Shown here piece by piece: positions 25,181 to 32,072 of a stretch of DNA of 32,072 nucleotides (position 1 is the first letter of the stretch; each line of letters begins with the position of its first letter). Source of the DNA: an uncultured Spirochaetaceae bacterium (GTDB lineage: Bacteria > Spirochaetota > Spirochaetia > Treponematales > Treponemataceae). The notes below the pieces were generated by a model, which ran no database searches, was not told where the DNA came from, and was given only the letters and a program-made list of their open reading frames with translations. Both the position numbers and the translations under genes were made by a program. Where the stretch lies: assembly GCA_902783155.1 (NCBI GenBank), contig CACZPR010000114.1, positions 1 through 32,072 on the forward strand, written 5' to 3'.

Positions 25181-25218
25181 TCTAATAGCGCATCCGGGAT
25201 TTTTTGACAGGAGGTTTT

Positions 25219-26499
25219 ATGAAAAAAATTATCACCATGGCGGCCGCAACACTTTTGGTCGCCGGGTCCGTTGTGGCCCAGCCAAAAATAAATGTTTCCT
25301 TTAAAATGAAGTCCAACATAGTTTCCACCGATTTTGACAGGTGGACTTTCCTTGACTACGGGGGCTACGGCGCAATAGCAAGCGGACTGCTTTTTTCAAT
25401 GGGCAATGACAATGTTGGAATCGAGCTGGAGATGGACCCATACATTGCGTTCAACAGCACGGCAAGCGAGTGGTTCAAAAACTTTTCGCTTGAAAAATAC
25501 AATGCCTGGGTCTCCTTCGGCAAGACAGGCTCTTTCTTTTTGAGGATGGGTTCATGGGATGACAGGGCGGTAAACTGTGTCACCGATGGCGCGCTCTTGA
25601 TGGACGGAATAGATTTCTCTGTGTACAATCCGGGAATGATTTCCAGCATCACCACAAAAAATCTTTCGATGGACATCAGCTCGCAGTGCGGATCCTCCTC
25701 CTCAAAAAAACTGGGCGCAATGTTCCAGTACAAAAACGGTCCCTTTGAAATCAGGGCCGGCGCAATGAATCTGAATTTCCTTGGAGACGAGAACACCGGT
25801 GACAGCAATCTGGCGGTAACGGACAAACTTGTTTTCGGGGTGGACACTTTCATGGCCGAGATAGGCTACACGCTGAAAAATGTGGGACGTCTCACGGCAA
25901 CAGGAAAATTTGCGAAAGAGGAATTCGCTCTGGCAGCATTCTACGAACCTTCGTTCCCGTTCCTGAAAAACCTTACAGCGCTTGTGGGATTCACCGGCGA
26001 ATATAAGAACAAAAACAAGGCTACGGCAGCCGGGAAGGACCTCTGGGGATGGGGAATAGATTTCAGGGCAAGATATGTGTTTGACAGAAGCATCTCCGTG
26101 ACAACCATAAACAATTTCACAATGAACCAGCGGGACGTTGCATCCGGGATAGAAAACGGAATCGCGATGGAGAACATGGTCAACATGCTGTACAACGTCC
26201 ATCCACGGAAAAATGATTTAAAGGTCTACCTGAACGTTCGCCACTATACCGGAATGAATGCCGCGGCAAACGGATACAAACCGACACTGCTAACCGTGGC
26301 GGAATCCGGGAACGCATCAAAGCTGGACTGGGTATCGAATTTCAGAATCACGAACGCCTTTGAATACAAGTTCAACGACAACGCGAAACTAGACGCAGGT
26401 ATAGCATTCAACATCCTGAACTGCTTCAGCAACCAGGACACCGCGAACGACCCACGTTTTGATATACAGATACCTCTGGTCTTCCAGGTTTCGTTCTAA
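25219..26499 (+). CDS. Outer-membrane porin-like beta-barrel protein
   Basis: A 426-aa exported protein. The signal peptide MKKIITMAAATLLVAGSVVA is cleaved near residue 20. The mature chain has alternating hydrophobic/polar strands with aromatic girdles ('WFKNFSLEKYNAWVSFGKTGSFFLRMGSWDDRAVN' style) and ends in 'IPLVFQVSF', a C-terminal Phe as in BamA clients. The size fits a barrel of about 16-18 strands. No TonB box or plug domain is present, so it is not a BtuB-type receptor, but as a general porin it could admit small nutrients. The ATG at 25219 has AGGAGG five bases upstream, which decides it over an ATG 15 nt earlier. A terminator follows. Confidence 0.78.
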   Translation: MKKIITMAAATLLVAGSVVAQPKINVSFKMKSNIVSTDFDRWTFLDYGGYGAIASGLLFSMGNDNVGIELEMDPYIAFNSTASEWFKNFSLEKYNAWVSFGKTGSFFLRMGSWDDRAVNCVTDGALLMDGIDFSVYNPGMISSITTKNLSMDISSQCGSSSSKKLGAMFQYKNGPFEIRAGAMNLNFLGDENTGDSNLAVTDKLVFGVDTFMAEIGYTLKNVGRLTATGKFAKEEFALAAFYEPSFPFLKNLTALVGFTGEYKNKNKATAAGKDLWGWGIDFRARYVFDRSISVTTINNFTMNQRDVASGIENGIAMENMVNMLYNVHPRKNDLKVYLNVRHYTGMNAAANGYKPTLLTVAESGNASKLDWVSNFRITNAFEYKFNDNAKLDAGIAFNILNCFSNQDTANDPRFDIQIPLVFQVSF

Positions 26500-26521
26500 A
26501 AAGCATTCCATATTTCCATAG

Positions 26522-26555
26522 TCCGGCCACATTGATTTGTGACCGGATTTTTTTT
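26522..26555 (+). terminator. Rho-independent terminator after the porin-like gene
   Basis: Stem TCCGG-C-CACA pairs with TGTG-A-CCGGA (one internal mismatch, 6-nt loop) and is followed by eight T. It lies 23 bp past the stop at 26499 and marks the right edge of the cargo block. Confidence 0.85.
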
Positions 26556-26649
26556 GTCCGCAAACATCCCCAACATAACAGCGGTTATGTACAATTAAAA
26601 ACTCTTTGAAAATAGGTGTAAGACATGCCCAGGCGATTTGATTCGGTAT

Positions 26650-26772
26650 AAACTGTTACCAAAATTGCTTAATACATGCCAGCTGTCTACAAAAATAGAC
26701 AGCAATGGTAACAGTTTGTCTAAAAATTTGAAAAAAATGCCTGGAAAGCAAGGAAAAATATAAACTGTTACC
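26650..26772. repeat. Cluster of three GGTAACAGTTT motifs
   Basis: Copies at 26650-26660 (-), 26707-26717 (+) and 26762-26772 (-), roughly 55 bp apart. The two minus-strand copies share the longer form ATAAACTGTTACC. Candidate protein-binding sites near repA. Confidence 0.65.
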
Positions 26773-27086
26773 AGAATAAGAAGGAAATACCGCAGTTTTG
26801 CAAAGCGCGTCTGAACAGGCTTTTCTTCTATTTTAGCAATGTTTCACTAATTATTTGGGGTTACAAGAATGCCCCCCCCCCGGATTGTATAAATATACAA
26901 AAAAATGTATCGATTTAAAAATGGGTACAGGGGTATAAGGTTTGTTGGGCCACGAGGCAAAGAGAAAAGACCTTGCAAGCTGTGGTAGACAGAATACTAA
27001 TTACACACAGTTTTGTAGGTACACCATATATAGCGTATGCCCACGCAAGGAGTGAAAGCCCGAGTCTCCTGCTCGCAAAAAAACAG

Positions 27087-27242
27087 GCCTTCGCAGACCC
27101 TATTCAGACCACCTCCCGAAACGGACAACTCCCATAGGGCCCACATCCGGAGGACATTCGCATCCAACTCCCAAAAAATTCTCACTACGCAAAGGAGGTG
27201 GCCCCCAACGCGCACAGACAGACCTTGCCACCACGCGAAGGC
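27087..27242. ncRNA. Possible structured RNA (nested stems)
   Basis: Two nested perfect 8-bp inverted repeats: outer GCCTTCGC (27087-27094) with GCGAAGGC (27235-27242), inner CCACCTCC (27109-27116) with GGAGGTGG (27194-27201). They lie in a GC-rich island inside AT-rich plasmid DNA with no gene. The strand cannot be decided. It could be an antisense or counter-transcribed RNA, another structured RNA, or a DNA structure. No known RNA family was recognised. Confidence 0.3.
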
Positions 27243-27467
27243 AGAAACTCCGCAGCGCAACAGGACCATATTTTTTCAACCCTGGCTGACAGCCCCTTGA
27301 AAACGGCTCGCAGGCAGGCCAAGATAACAAAACCAAGTTTTTAACCCGCGGTCCACCGTCAAAAGAATCGACCCAGCACAATTGGCCACACTTTTACAGC
27401 CCATGTTATAAAATTTTCCCGTCCGCCCCCTCAAAATATGGGAAAGAACATTCAAGAATGAAAGGTA

Positions 27468-27505
27468 TGTCATAAAATCTATATTTTATGGCACGTGTCA
27501 TAAAA
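27468..27505. repeat. Hairpin and direct repeat upstream of repA
   Basis: Perfect inverted repeat CATAAAAT (27471-27478) / ATTTTATG (27483-27490) with a 4-nt loop. TGTCATAAAA occurs at 27468-27477 and 27496-27505. Possible initiator-binding or control site. Confidence 0.5.
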
Positions 27506-27624
27506 CAAGGAAAAAAGTAGATTTATTTTTTATACATACAAATTGCTAGTACATCTATTCACAGCCTCCTTTTCAAGAACCCGCAGAGCATCTCGCGTAC
27601 CGCAACGCAGAGCGTGGTGCCATC

Positions 27625-27653
27625 TTGACTTATACTTTATTTTAGTATACTAT
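27625..27653 (+). promoter_or_regulatory. repA promoter
   Basis: -35 TTGACT (27625-27630), exact 17-bp spacer, -10 TACTAT (27648-27653). This is the best consensus match in the window. A leader of about 27 nt carries a GAGGGG ribosome site before the ATG at 27687. Confidence 0.75.
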
Positions 27654-27668
27654 AAACACTAAAATAAA
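27636..27668. promoter_or_regulatory. Inverted repeat over the repA promoter, candidate operator
   Basis: TTTATTTTAGT (27636-27646) and ACTAAAATAAA (27658-27668) are perfect 11-bp inverted arms 11 bp apart. They span the spacer, the -10 box and the likely transcription start. Plasmid initiators often repress their own promoters through such sites. Confidence 0.6.
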
Positions 27669-27686
27669 CAAAAGAGGGGATATTTT

Positions 27687-28913
27687 ATGCCAATTTTTAA
27701 CGAGGGCCATAATCTTGACACAGAAGAAGCACCATGGCCTCTGAACAAATCGGAAGCGCAAAACTTACACGAATCGGTTCCAGGTTACAGTTTGACCAAA
27801 AACATTGAACAACCAATTCCATCCCATCCACGACAAATTCCTAACGTGCAATATACCATACAAAATACACAACCCACTCCCCTACTTCATACGTTACCAA
27901 AATCTCCAGACTCAATATCTGGATTCACCGATAGAGATTCTAATCCCAAAAAACTGCATGACAGATTTGATTCAGAAAACAATCTACCGTTCGGATTTGA
28001 AGCTTCAGGAGAATCAAAAGAATTAATAAAATATAGAAGCTTTATACCCAGTATTTTTATATCTGCGGCCCTTCCCCTCCGGGATGTCAAGAAGCAAGTC
28101 TTCGACAGAAGATACAACAACATAACGTTACACCTCAACAGTCCAAACCTAGTTCCCTACGGAAAATATGGCCGCCTTCTACTTTCTATTTTGACCACAC
28201 ATGCAGTCCAAGCAAAAAACAATCTGAACAAAGACGGCACCATCACAATAACCTACAGTTCCCTTCAGGAACTCTTGGATGAAATGCAGCTCAGGAAGCA
28301 GCGCGGGACAGATATAATGGAGCAGCTAAACAGGTTTAAATCTGCGACGTTTATTTACGAAGATGAAAACATTTCGATAACCCAGAAAAGCCTGTTCCCG
28401 GAATACTTTGCAGAATCAGACCGGGGCTTGGTCCAAGCAAAGAAATTGTCAATCAGAAACATAATGTTTATAGACAGTCTCCAATATATAGAGCTTGATG
28501 ACTCCATATCGGATAAACGAAACATTTCCTTCTCCATAGTTTTAAACAACAAATTTGTTGATCTATGCAAAAGACATTCGGTTCCCATTGACTATACCGT
28601 CTACAAGGAAATTTCTAGCGCCATGGGTAAAGATTTATATGCATGGATTATTTATCGAAACAACTCCATTGGAAAAGATGGAATATTTATCCCAAGATCA
28701 AGCATGGTCGCACAATTCAGCGGAACAATCCAATCTGACCAAGAACGTGCAAATTTCAAATACATCATTGACCAGGTTCGGCAAATCAAAGCAAAATATT
28801 ATCCAGACCTTAGGTTCACCGTTGACCGTGACTATCTGGGAATCACATTTTACAAATCCCCACAAATCATGCAGCCAAAAGACCCCCGTTATGTGCTGGC
28901 AACAAATATATGA
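27687..28913 (+). CDS. repA: Plasmid replication initiator, RepA_C type
   Basis: A 408-aa protein. The first 120 residues are polar and low in recognisable motifs. From about residue 150 it follows the RepA_C (plasmid-encoded RepA) pattern: 'NLVPYGKYGRLLLSILTTHAVQAKN' matches 'G.PYG...RLLLAWLTTEAVRTK', then 'SSLQELLDEMQLRKQRGTDIMEQLNRFKSATF' matches 'S..EFMR.LGL...GG....I..L..QM.RLF'. Later 'IVLNNKFVDLCKRHSVPIDYTVYKEIS...KDLYAWIIYR' matches '..LGE.FF.......VPIDL..L..LK.S....DIY.WL.YR'. It should bind the plasmid origin and open it for the host replisome. Codon use is AT-rich, unlike the cargo genes. It has its own promoter and putative operator. Confidence 0.85.
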   Translation: MPIFNEGHNLDTEEAPWPLNKSEAQNLHESVPGYSLTKNIEQPIPSHPRQIPNVQYTIQNTQPTPLLHTLPKSPDSISGFTDRDSNPKKLHDRFDSENNLPFGFEASGESKELIKYRSFIPSIFISAALPLRDVKKQVFDRRYNNITLHLNSPNLVPYGKYGRLLLSILTTHAVQAKNNLNKDGTITITYSSLQELLDEMQLRKQRGTDIMEQLNRFKSATFIYEDENISITQKSLFPEYFAESDRGLVQAKKLSIRNIMFIDSLQYIELDDSISDKRNISFSIVLNNKFVDLCKRHSVPIDYTVYKEISSAMGKDLYAWIIYRNNSIGKDGIFIPRSSMVAQFSGTIQSDQERANFKYIIDQVRQIKAKYYPDLRFTVDRDYLGITFYKSPQIMQPKDPRYVLATNI

Positions 28914-29005
28914 CAAACAAAGAAGGAGTAGGTATAAAATTACAAGCTGTTATTTTTATAACAATATATACGAACAGAAACGCAAAGACAATTGGAAAGC
29001 CATGA
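28910..29005 (+). CDS. Possible 31-aa ORF coupled to repA
   Basis: ATGA links the repA stop to this ATG, and the ORF's own stop again forms ATGA with the next start. The peptide (MTNKEGVGIKLQAVIFITIY...) has no known match. There is no separate ribosome site, so translation would depend on termination of repA. It could simply be chance. Confidence 0.22.
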   Translation: MTNKEGVGIKLQAVIFITIYTNRNAKTIGKP

Positions 29006-29166
29006 AGAAAAAGCTAACGATAAATTCTTGCGCAAGAATTTATAAAGAAATATTTTCAATTTTTATATGGACCTTATTTTTTTCCCATCATTGGGTATTT
29101 TTAAATTTAATCTTCTCTTATGAAACTTTTATCAATTATTTTAACTTTTATTTCATAAAAAAATAA
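29002..29166 (+). CDS. Possible 54-aa hydrophobic small protein
   Basis: MKKKLTINSCARIYKEIFSI... then a long aromatic/hydrophobic stretch (FIWTLFFSHHWVFLNLIF) and a Lys-Lys end. Lysine at both ends around one membrane-length segment is the pattern of small membrane peptides, including plasmid toxins, but AT-rich DNA produces such frames by chance. A weak GGAAAG site lies upstream. The start overlaps the previous small ORF's stop. Confidence 0.25.
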   Translation: MKKKLTINSCARIYKEIFSIFIWTLFFSHHWVFLNLIFSYETFINYFNFYFIKK

Positions 29167-29378
29167 AACCATCCATGGGATTTTTTTTATAAATAAAAAA
29201 ATAAACAATTTATGATTATTCTATATAAAAAAATATAAATAATATCTCATAAAAAAACTTATGAAAATAATTTTTCTAAGGATTTTCATTCGCAAAACCC
29301 AAATTTTTGATTAAAACCTTTAACCAATCGCACACTATTTTTTACAAAATACAATCAATCACGCTTTATTATATATCA
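29167..29378. other. Very AT-rich intergenic stretch between repA and parB
   Basis: Almost only A and T up to about 29280. It has a short ATCC/GGAT stem followed by eight T near 29173-29190, which may be a weak terminator for the repA side. CATAAAAAAA occurs twice. This would melt easily and could serve as an origin unwinding region, but no binding-site array is seen. Confidence 0.4.
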
Positions 29379-30281
29379 TCAGACTTGCTGCACACTAAAA
29401 TTCTTGCCCTCATAATAATTTTTTATGTCATTTAAAATGATTTCGGCCAGTTTTTCGTCATAAAATTTTGTCAATTCCATGGAGACATTCTTCTTTTCAA
29501 AATCAATCTGCACGGTACATGAATATACTTGCGTCGCCATTTTTTTCTTTAATGATATATTCTGATTGTACCGTTTTGTGACTTCCTTCTTGAAGGCTTC
29601 CTTTGTCCCCCCTTGCCTTTTTGCTTCCCGAATAACAGTTTCCAATTGCTTTTTTGTCAACGTACTGGCCTTCCATGTATCTCTGGTGGAAGGTTCTTCG
29701 GTCAATTCATCGAGCAACTCCTTGTTTTCGCTTACAAAACTATGGGCCCTAAGAGCCTCACTAACCCACCCCTTTGTTTTATGCAATGCCTTGGCTATTT
29801 CATTTTGTGTCATCCCCATATCTATCAGCTGCGCAATATAAGACTCCCGCTCTCTTGAAGATAGATTTAGCCTTTGCTCATTTTCGGTAGCCTGGATGAT
29901 AATTCTTTCTCGTTCGCTAGTAAAATCATTTTCCACAATACATTTTACAGTTTGAACATCACGCAAGAGACACGCTTTATATCTGCGGTGTCCTGTTTTT
30001 ACAACATATTTACCATTTTTTGGTGTCACAACTATCGGTTGTATTTGTCCATTTTCACGAATGGAATCACCAAGTTCCTCAAGGGAATCATCCGCATATA
30101 TATCGCGAATATTTTTGTCAAGCTCTATTTCAGAGATAGGAATATCAACAAGAGCATTTATCGCGTATTCTGTTTTTTTTGCATGGACAGCATCATTTGA
30201 TGCCGTTTCATCATCAATATCAAAACTCAAATTTCTGTGCACTTCTTCTAACGGAGGTCTTTTTTTCATATATACTCTCAC
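29379..30281 (-). CDS. parB: ParB-family partition protein
   Basis: A 300-aa DNA-binding CTPase-type partition protein. The N-terminal domain has 'IPISEIELDKNIRDIYADDSLEELGDSIRENGQIQPIVVTPKNGKYVVKTGHRRYKA'-type ParB/Srx features, of which 'GHRRYKA' is the CTP/arginine motif. It is followed by 'QATENEQRLNLSSRERE'. A helix-turn-helix lies near residues 150-175 ('MTQNEIAKALHKTKGWVSEALR'), then a C-terminal dimerisation region. It would load at a parS centromere and stimulate ParA. The GTG start at 30281 overlaps the parA stop (GTGA); an ATG four codons in (30269) with GAGAG upstream is equally plausible. Confidence 0.92.
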   Translation of the reverse strand: MRVYMKKRPPLEEVHRNLSFDIDDETASNDAVHAKKTEYAINALVDIPISEIELDKNIRDIYADDSLEELGDSIRENGQIQPIVVTPKNGKYVVKTGHRRYKACLLRDVQTVKCIVENDFTSERERIIIQATENEQRLNLSSRERESYIAQLIDMGMTQNEIAKALHKTKGWVSEALRAHSFVSENKELLDELTEEPSTRDTWKASTLTKKQLETVIREAKRQGGTKEAFKKEVTKRYNQNISLKKKMATQVYSCTVQIDFEKKNVSMELTKFYDEKLAEIILNDIKNYYEGKNFSVQQV

Positions 30282-31045
30282 TTAACTTTTTTAGCCAACA
30301 TAGAAATGCTTTTGCAAAAAGGATTTGATGGCTGATATTCCTGCATCGGTACATGATAAGATATAGAACCTGGCACAGCCCGGGAATCATGAAATTCAAA
30401 AACCTCATATGAAGATTTTTTCAATGTATCAATCCAATATCTATGTACAGCCTTCTGTGGATTTCCCTTATTCACAATAAGATATTTGCATGGTGAAAAT
30501 TTTCCGCTATATTGTACTTTCAGCTTTTTAATTTGTGCATTGAAATTTGTTAAGCTCTCAATTGCAAAATCTTCTGGCTCAATTATTGGTATAATATCCG
30601 TCGCATTGGAAAGAATTATTTTTTCATAATAACCAAAAGAAGGAGGCAAATCAAAAAACACATAAGCAAACCCCATCAATTTTGCATCTTCGATAAGCTT
30701 CATTATAGAATGGGGATCGTCACGAAAGCCAGTCTCCATATAGGATCGAAGGTTATTATCATTTTTTTGTGTGCCCAACAGATAAAGACCTTTAAAATCA
30801 TCTGTTTCAGGCCTGCACTGTACAATCGCATCCTTCAAATCAGATTCTTCTTTCAGCACGGCCAAAAAGCATTTGTCCTTGTCCACAAAGTTATACTCAT
30901 GGTCATACAAATAAGATAGATTCCCTTGCTGGTCCGCATCAACCAGCAAAACTTTACCATAATGCGAGAGTTCATAGGCTAATGCATTGGTAAAAGTTGT
31001 TTTTCCTACCCCACCCTTTTGCATAAAAACACAAAATACTTTCAT
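30278..31045 (-). CDS. parA: ParA-family partition ATPase
   Basis: A 255-aa Walker-type ATPase that moves plasmid copies to daughter cells. Deviant Walker A 'KGGVGKTT' (residues 11-18), 'VLLVDADQQGNLS' (switch I/A' motif) and 'YVFFDLPPSFGYYEKIILSNATDIIPI' (Walker B region) are all present. It lacks the N-terminal HTH extension of P1-type ParA, so autoregulation by ParA itself is unlikely. An upstream GAGG site precedes the ATG. parA is first in the operon and overlaps parB by 4 bp. Confidence 0.94.
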   Translation of the reverse strand: MKVFCVFMQKGGVGKTTFTNALAYELSHYGKVLLVDADQQGNLSYLYDHEYNFVDKDKCFLAVLKEESDLKDAIVQCRPETDDFKGLYLLGTQKNDNNLRSYMETGFRDDPHSIMKLIEDAKLMGFAYVFFDLPPSFGYYEKIILSNATDIIPIIEPEDFAIESLTNFNAQIKKLKVQYSGKFSPCKYLIVNKGNPQKAVHRYWIDTLKKSSYEVFEFHDSRAVPGSISYHVPMQEYQPSNPFCKSISMLAKKVK

Positions 31046-31074
31046 CTTTTCCTCACACCCAAATTTTTTCTTAC

Positions 31075-31102
31075 ATTATATCACTAAAAATAATTAATTC
31101 AA
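31075..31102 (-). promoter_or_regulatory. parAB promoter
   Basis: Minus-strand -35 TTGAAT (31102-31097), 16-bp spacer, -10 TATAAT (31080-31075), about 29 bp upstream of the parA ATG. Confidence 0.65.
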
Positions 31103-31588
31103 TAAAAAAAGCAAAAAAAGAGCTCTAAAATGGAGTTTTTTTTCCATTTTTCGCGCACCAAGCGAATTAACTTGCCAAATATTCAATTCCCTTTAAGATT
31201 TTTTATCCAGCAAGACTTGAAACGAACCGCGGAAAGCTCAAAGCAGAACAGAGACCGCCCTGTCCAATTTCCGGTTCTACACCTCCAAAATCAAGATCAG
31301 CTGGACAACAATTAATATCCTTCTATGTTAAAATCTTATGCATACTTATGTTTATGGTGAAAAACAGTCTGCACATTCCATATAGTAGTCAAATCCTGTA
31401 TTGATTTTCACATCATCCTTCATGTTCCTAAATTTCGCACACCAGAAGTTATTACCCCAAAGCTACTTGTTGCTGTGTCTATAAGCTTTTGATTCTTTCC
31501 TTTCTCGCAGCTTCTTTTTCCTAATAAAACTTATACACGCACCTACACCATGTAATCCTGGAACTCTTGCAAGTTTCAATTTAAGCAG
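31103..31588. other. Intergenic stretch upstream of parA
   Basis: No gene supported. A perfect inverted repeat AAAATGGA (31127-31134) / TCCATTTT (31143-31150) lies just upstream of the parAB promoter, next to the palindrome AGAGCTCT (31119-31126); either could be a ParB- or ParA-responsive site. The rest is AT-rich with no repeats or motifs that I recognise. Confidence 0.45.
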
Positions 31589-31730
31589 AATCAACATACC
31601 TCGCTGCAAGCAACGAGGTATGTTGTTCTCAAAAGGTATCGCAGTCAGATTTCATACCTCCTATTTCGCCCCTATTTGCAACGTAGTTTCAAGCTAGGGG
31701 CTAGGTATGAAACATTCCGCACGAATCAAC
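31589..31730 (+). repeat. Interspersed element copy B
   Basis: The left block has a perfect stem TACCTCG / CGAGGTA around the loop CTGCAAGCAA, with base-pair changes relative to copy C that keep pairing. It then shares 'GTTCTCAAAAGGTATCGCAG', 'TTTCGCCCCTATTTGCAACG' and the right end 'GGTATGAAACATTCCGCACG' with copy A. It ends about 25 bp before the IS4 remnant. Confidence 0.72.
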
Positions 31731-31753
31731 AACATAGATCTTTTTTTGTAGTG

Positions 31754-32072
31754 GCGCCCATTTATAGACCACAGTTCGAAAAATATGTGAAAGCCATCGG
31801 CGCATACAAATGCTGCATGGGATTCTCTGCATGGTAACAGTTTGCGCTCATGCTCTACACACAGTGGCATCTCAAACACGAACTTTTAAGCATTGCGGAT
31901 TCATTCAAAAAGAAGAAAATATATCTTTATCATTAGGGAACTTCAAAGAAAGCCAATTATTCCACAAATATGACATCAACAACAGTCTATATGAATATCT
32001 TTTCATAACAAACACCAACGAACATGGGAAAACGTACTCCCAAAAACATGATGTTGACCAAGGGATGCTACA
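31754..32072 (+). pseudogene. IS4-family transposase remnant, N-terminal part
   Basis: From 31757 a frame gives 'PIYRPQFEKYVKAIGAYKC' then 'GFSAW', an in-frame stop, and 'QFALMLYTQ'. This follows the N-terminus of IS4-family transposases (F..LV.KY.GDK..K.FT.W.QF..M.F.QL). Further on, 'KKKKIYLYH' and a shifted 'KKANYSTN' resemble the family 'xxSKxYHLG...SNLAKAN' segment, with a stop and frameshifts between them. The remnant runs over the junction into 1-489. It is directly preceded by interspersed element copy B, as the other IS4 remnant is preceded by copy A. Confidence 0.55.
31986..32072. repeat. Terminal overlap: end of circular contig
   Basis: Exact second copy of bases 1-87. It should be removed before counting genes or length. 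The join lies inside an IS4-type transposase remnant, so it has no biological meaning. Confidence 0.93.

Larger units (their letters stand above)
26556..27624. other. Gene-free candidate replication-control region
   Basis: Over 1 kb without a supportable gene, directly upstream of repA. Left part (26640-26780): three GGTAACAGTTT motifs in alternating orientation. Then a 10-C run at 26872-26881. From about 26980 to 27470 the composition becomes C/A-rich and GC-rich, with nested inverted repeats. At 27468-27505 there is a perfect 8-bp hairpin (CATAAAAT / ATTTTATG) and a TGTCATAAAA direct repeat. Short frames here have no ribosome sites. Upstream location and repeats suit an origin/incompatibility region, but no classical iteron array or exact DnaA-box cluster is visible. 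Confidence 0.5.

Noticed and set aside
26650..26772. CRISPR array or classical iterons
   Set aside because: Only three short motifs in alternating orientation with uneven surroundings; neither array pattern fits.
27037..27300. Short frames on both strands in the GC-rich island
   Set aside because: No ribosome sites or known motifs, and biased C/A composition; nested stems fit RNA or DNA structure better.

Overview
The window is one complete circular molecule, read slightly past its own start. Bases 1-87 and 31986-32072 are identical, so the unit is about 31,985 bp. It carries a replication initiator (RepA_C type), a ParA/ParB partition pair and a gene-poor AT-rich backbone, so I read it as a plasmid. 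The cargo points to a host-associated spirochaete, most likely Treponema-like: spirochaete-style lipoproteins, several signal-peptide beta-barrel proteins, a BspA-like leucine-rich-repeat lipoprotein, an AAA-ATPase/PD-(D/E)XK protein and a polytopic chemoreceptor. The species cannot be named from the sequence alone.

Layout (circular). (1) About 31.1 kb across the junction to 3.8 kb: AT-rich and gene-poor, with decayed IS4- and IS3-family transposase fragments, four copies of a 50-160 bp interspersed element, four copies of a 17-bp perfect palindrome, and tandem-like repeats resembling transposon ends. (2) 3.8-26.5 kb: a cargo block with visibly higher GC and tightly packed genes. In order: AAA-ATPase/nuclease-like gene, BspA-like lipoprotein and small outer-membrane protein (+); UvrD/PcrA helicase, then an envelope operon (two transglutaminase-fold barrel-like proteins and a FecR-like protein), then metF, a MetH-reactivation protein, metH and a chemoreceptor (-); then a BtuFCD-type ABC importer, a MATE exporter and a porin-like protein (+). 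(3) 26.5-27.7 kb: gene-free candidate replication-control region with repeated GGTAACAGTTT motifs and a GC-rich stretch with nested stems. (4) 27.7-31.1 kb: repA (+) and parB/parA (-).

The central theme is a plasmid-borne B12-dependent methionine module. MetF makes methyl-tetrahydrofolate. MetH, a three-domain form without its own reactivation domain, methylates homocysteine. A separate 216-aa protein supplies the reactivation domain. A periplasmic-binding-protein ABC importer that fits cobalamin uptake is transcribed divergently from a 48-bp region in which the two predicted promoters overlap at their -10 boxes. Three plus-strand genes have promoter-like boxes ending only 6-8 nt before the start codon, which suggests leaderless mRNAs.
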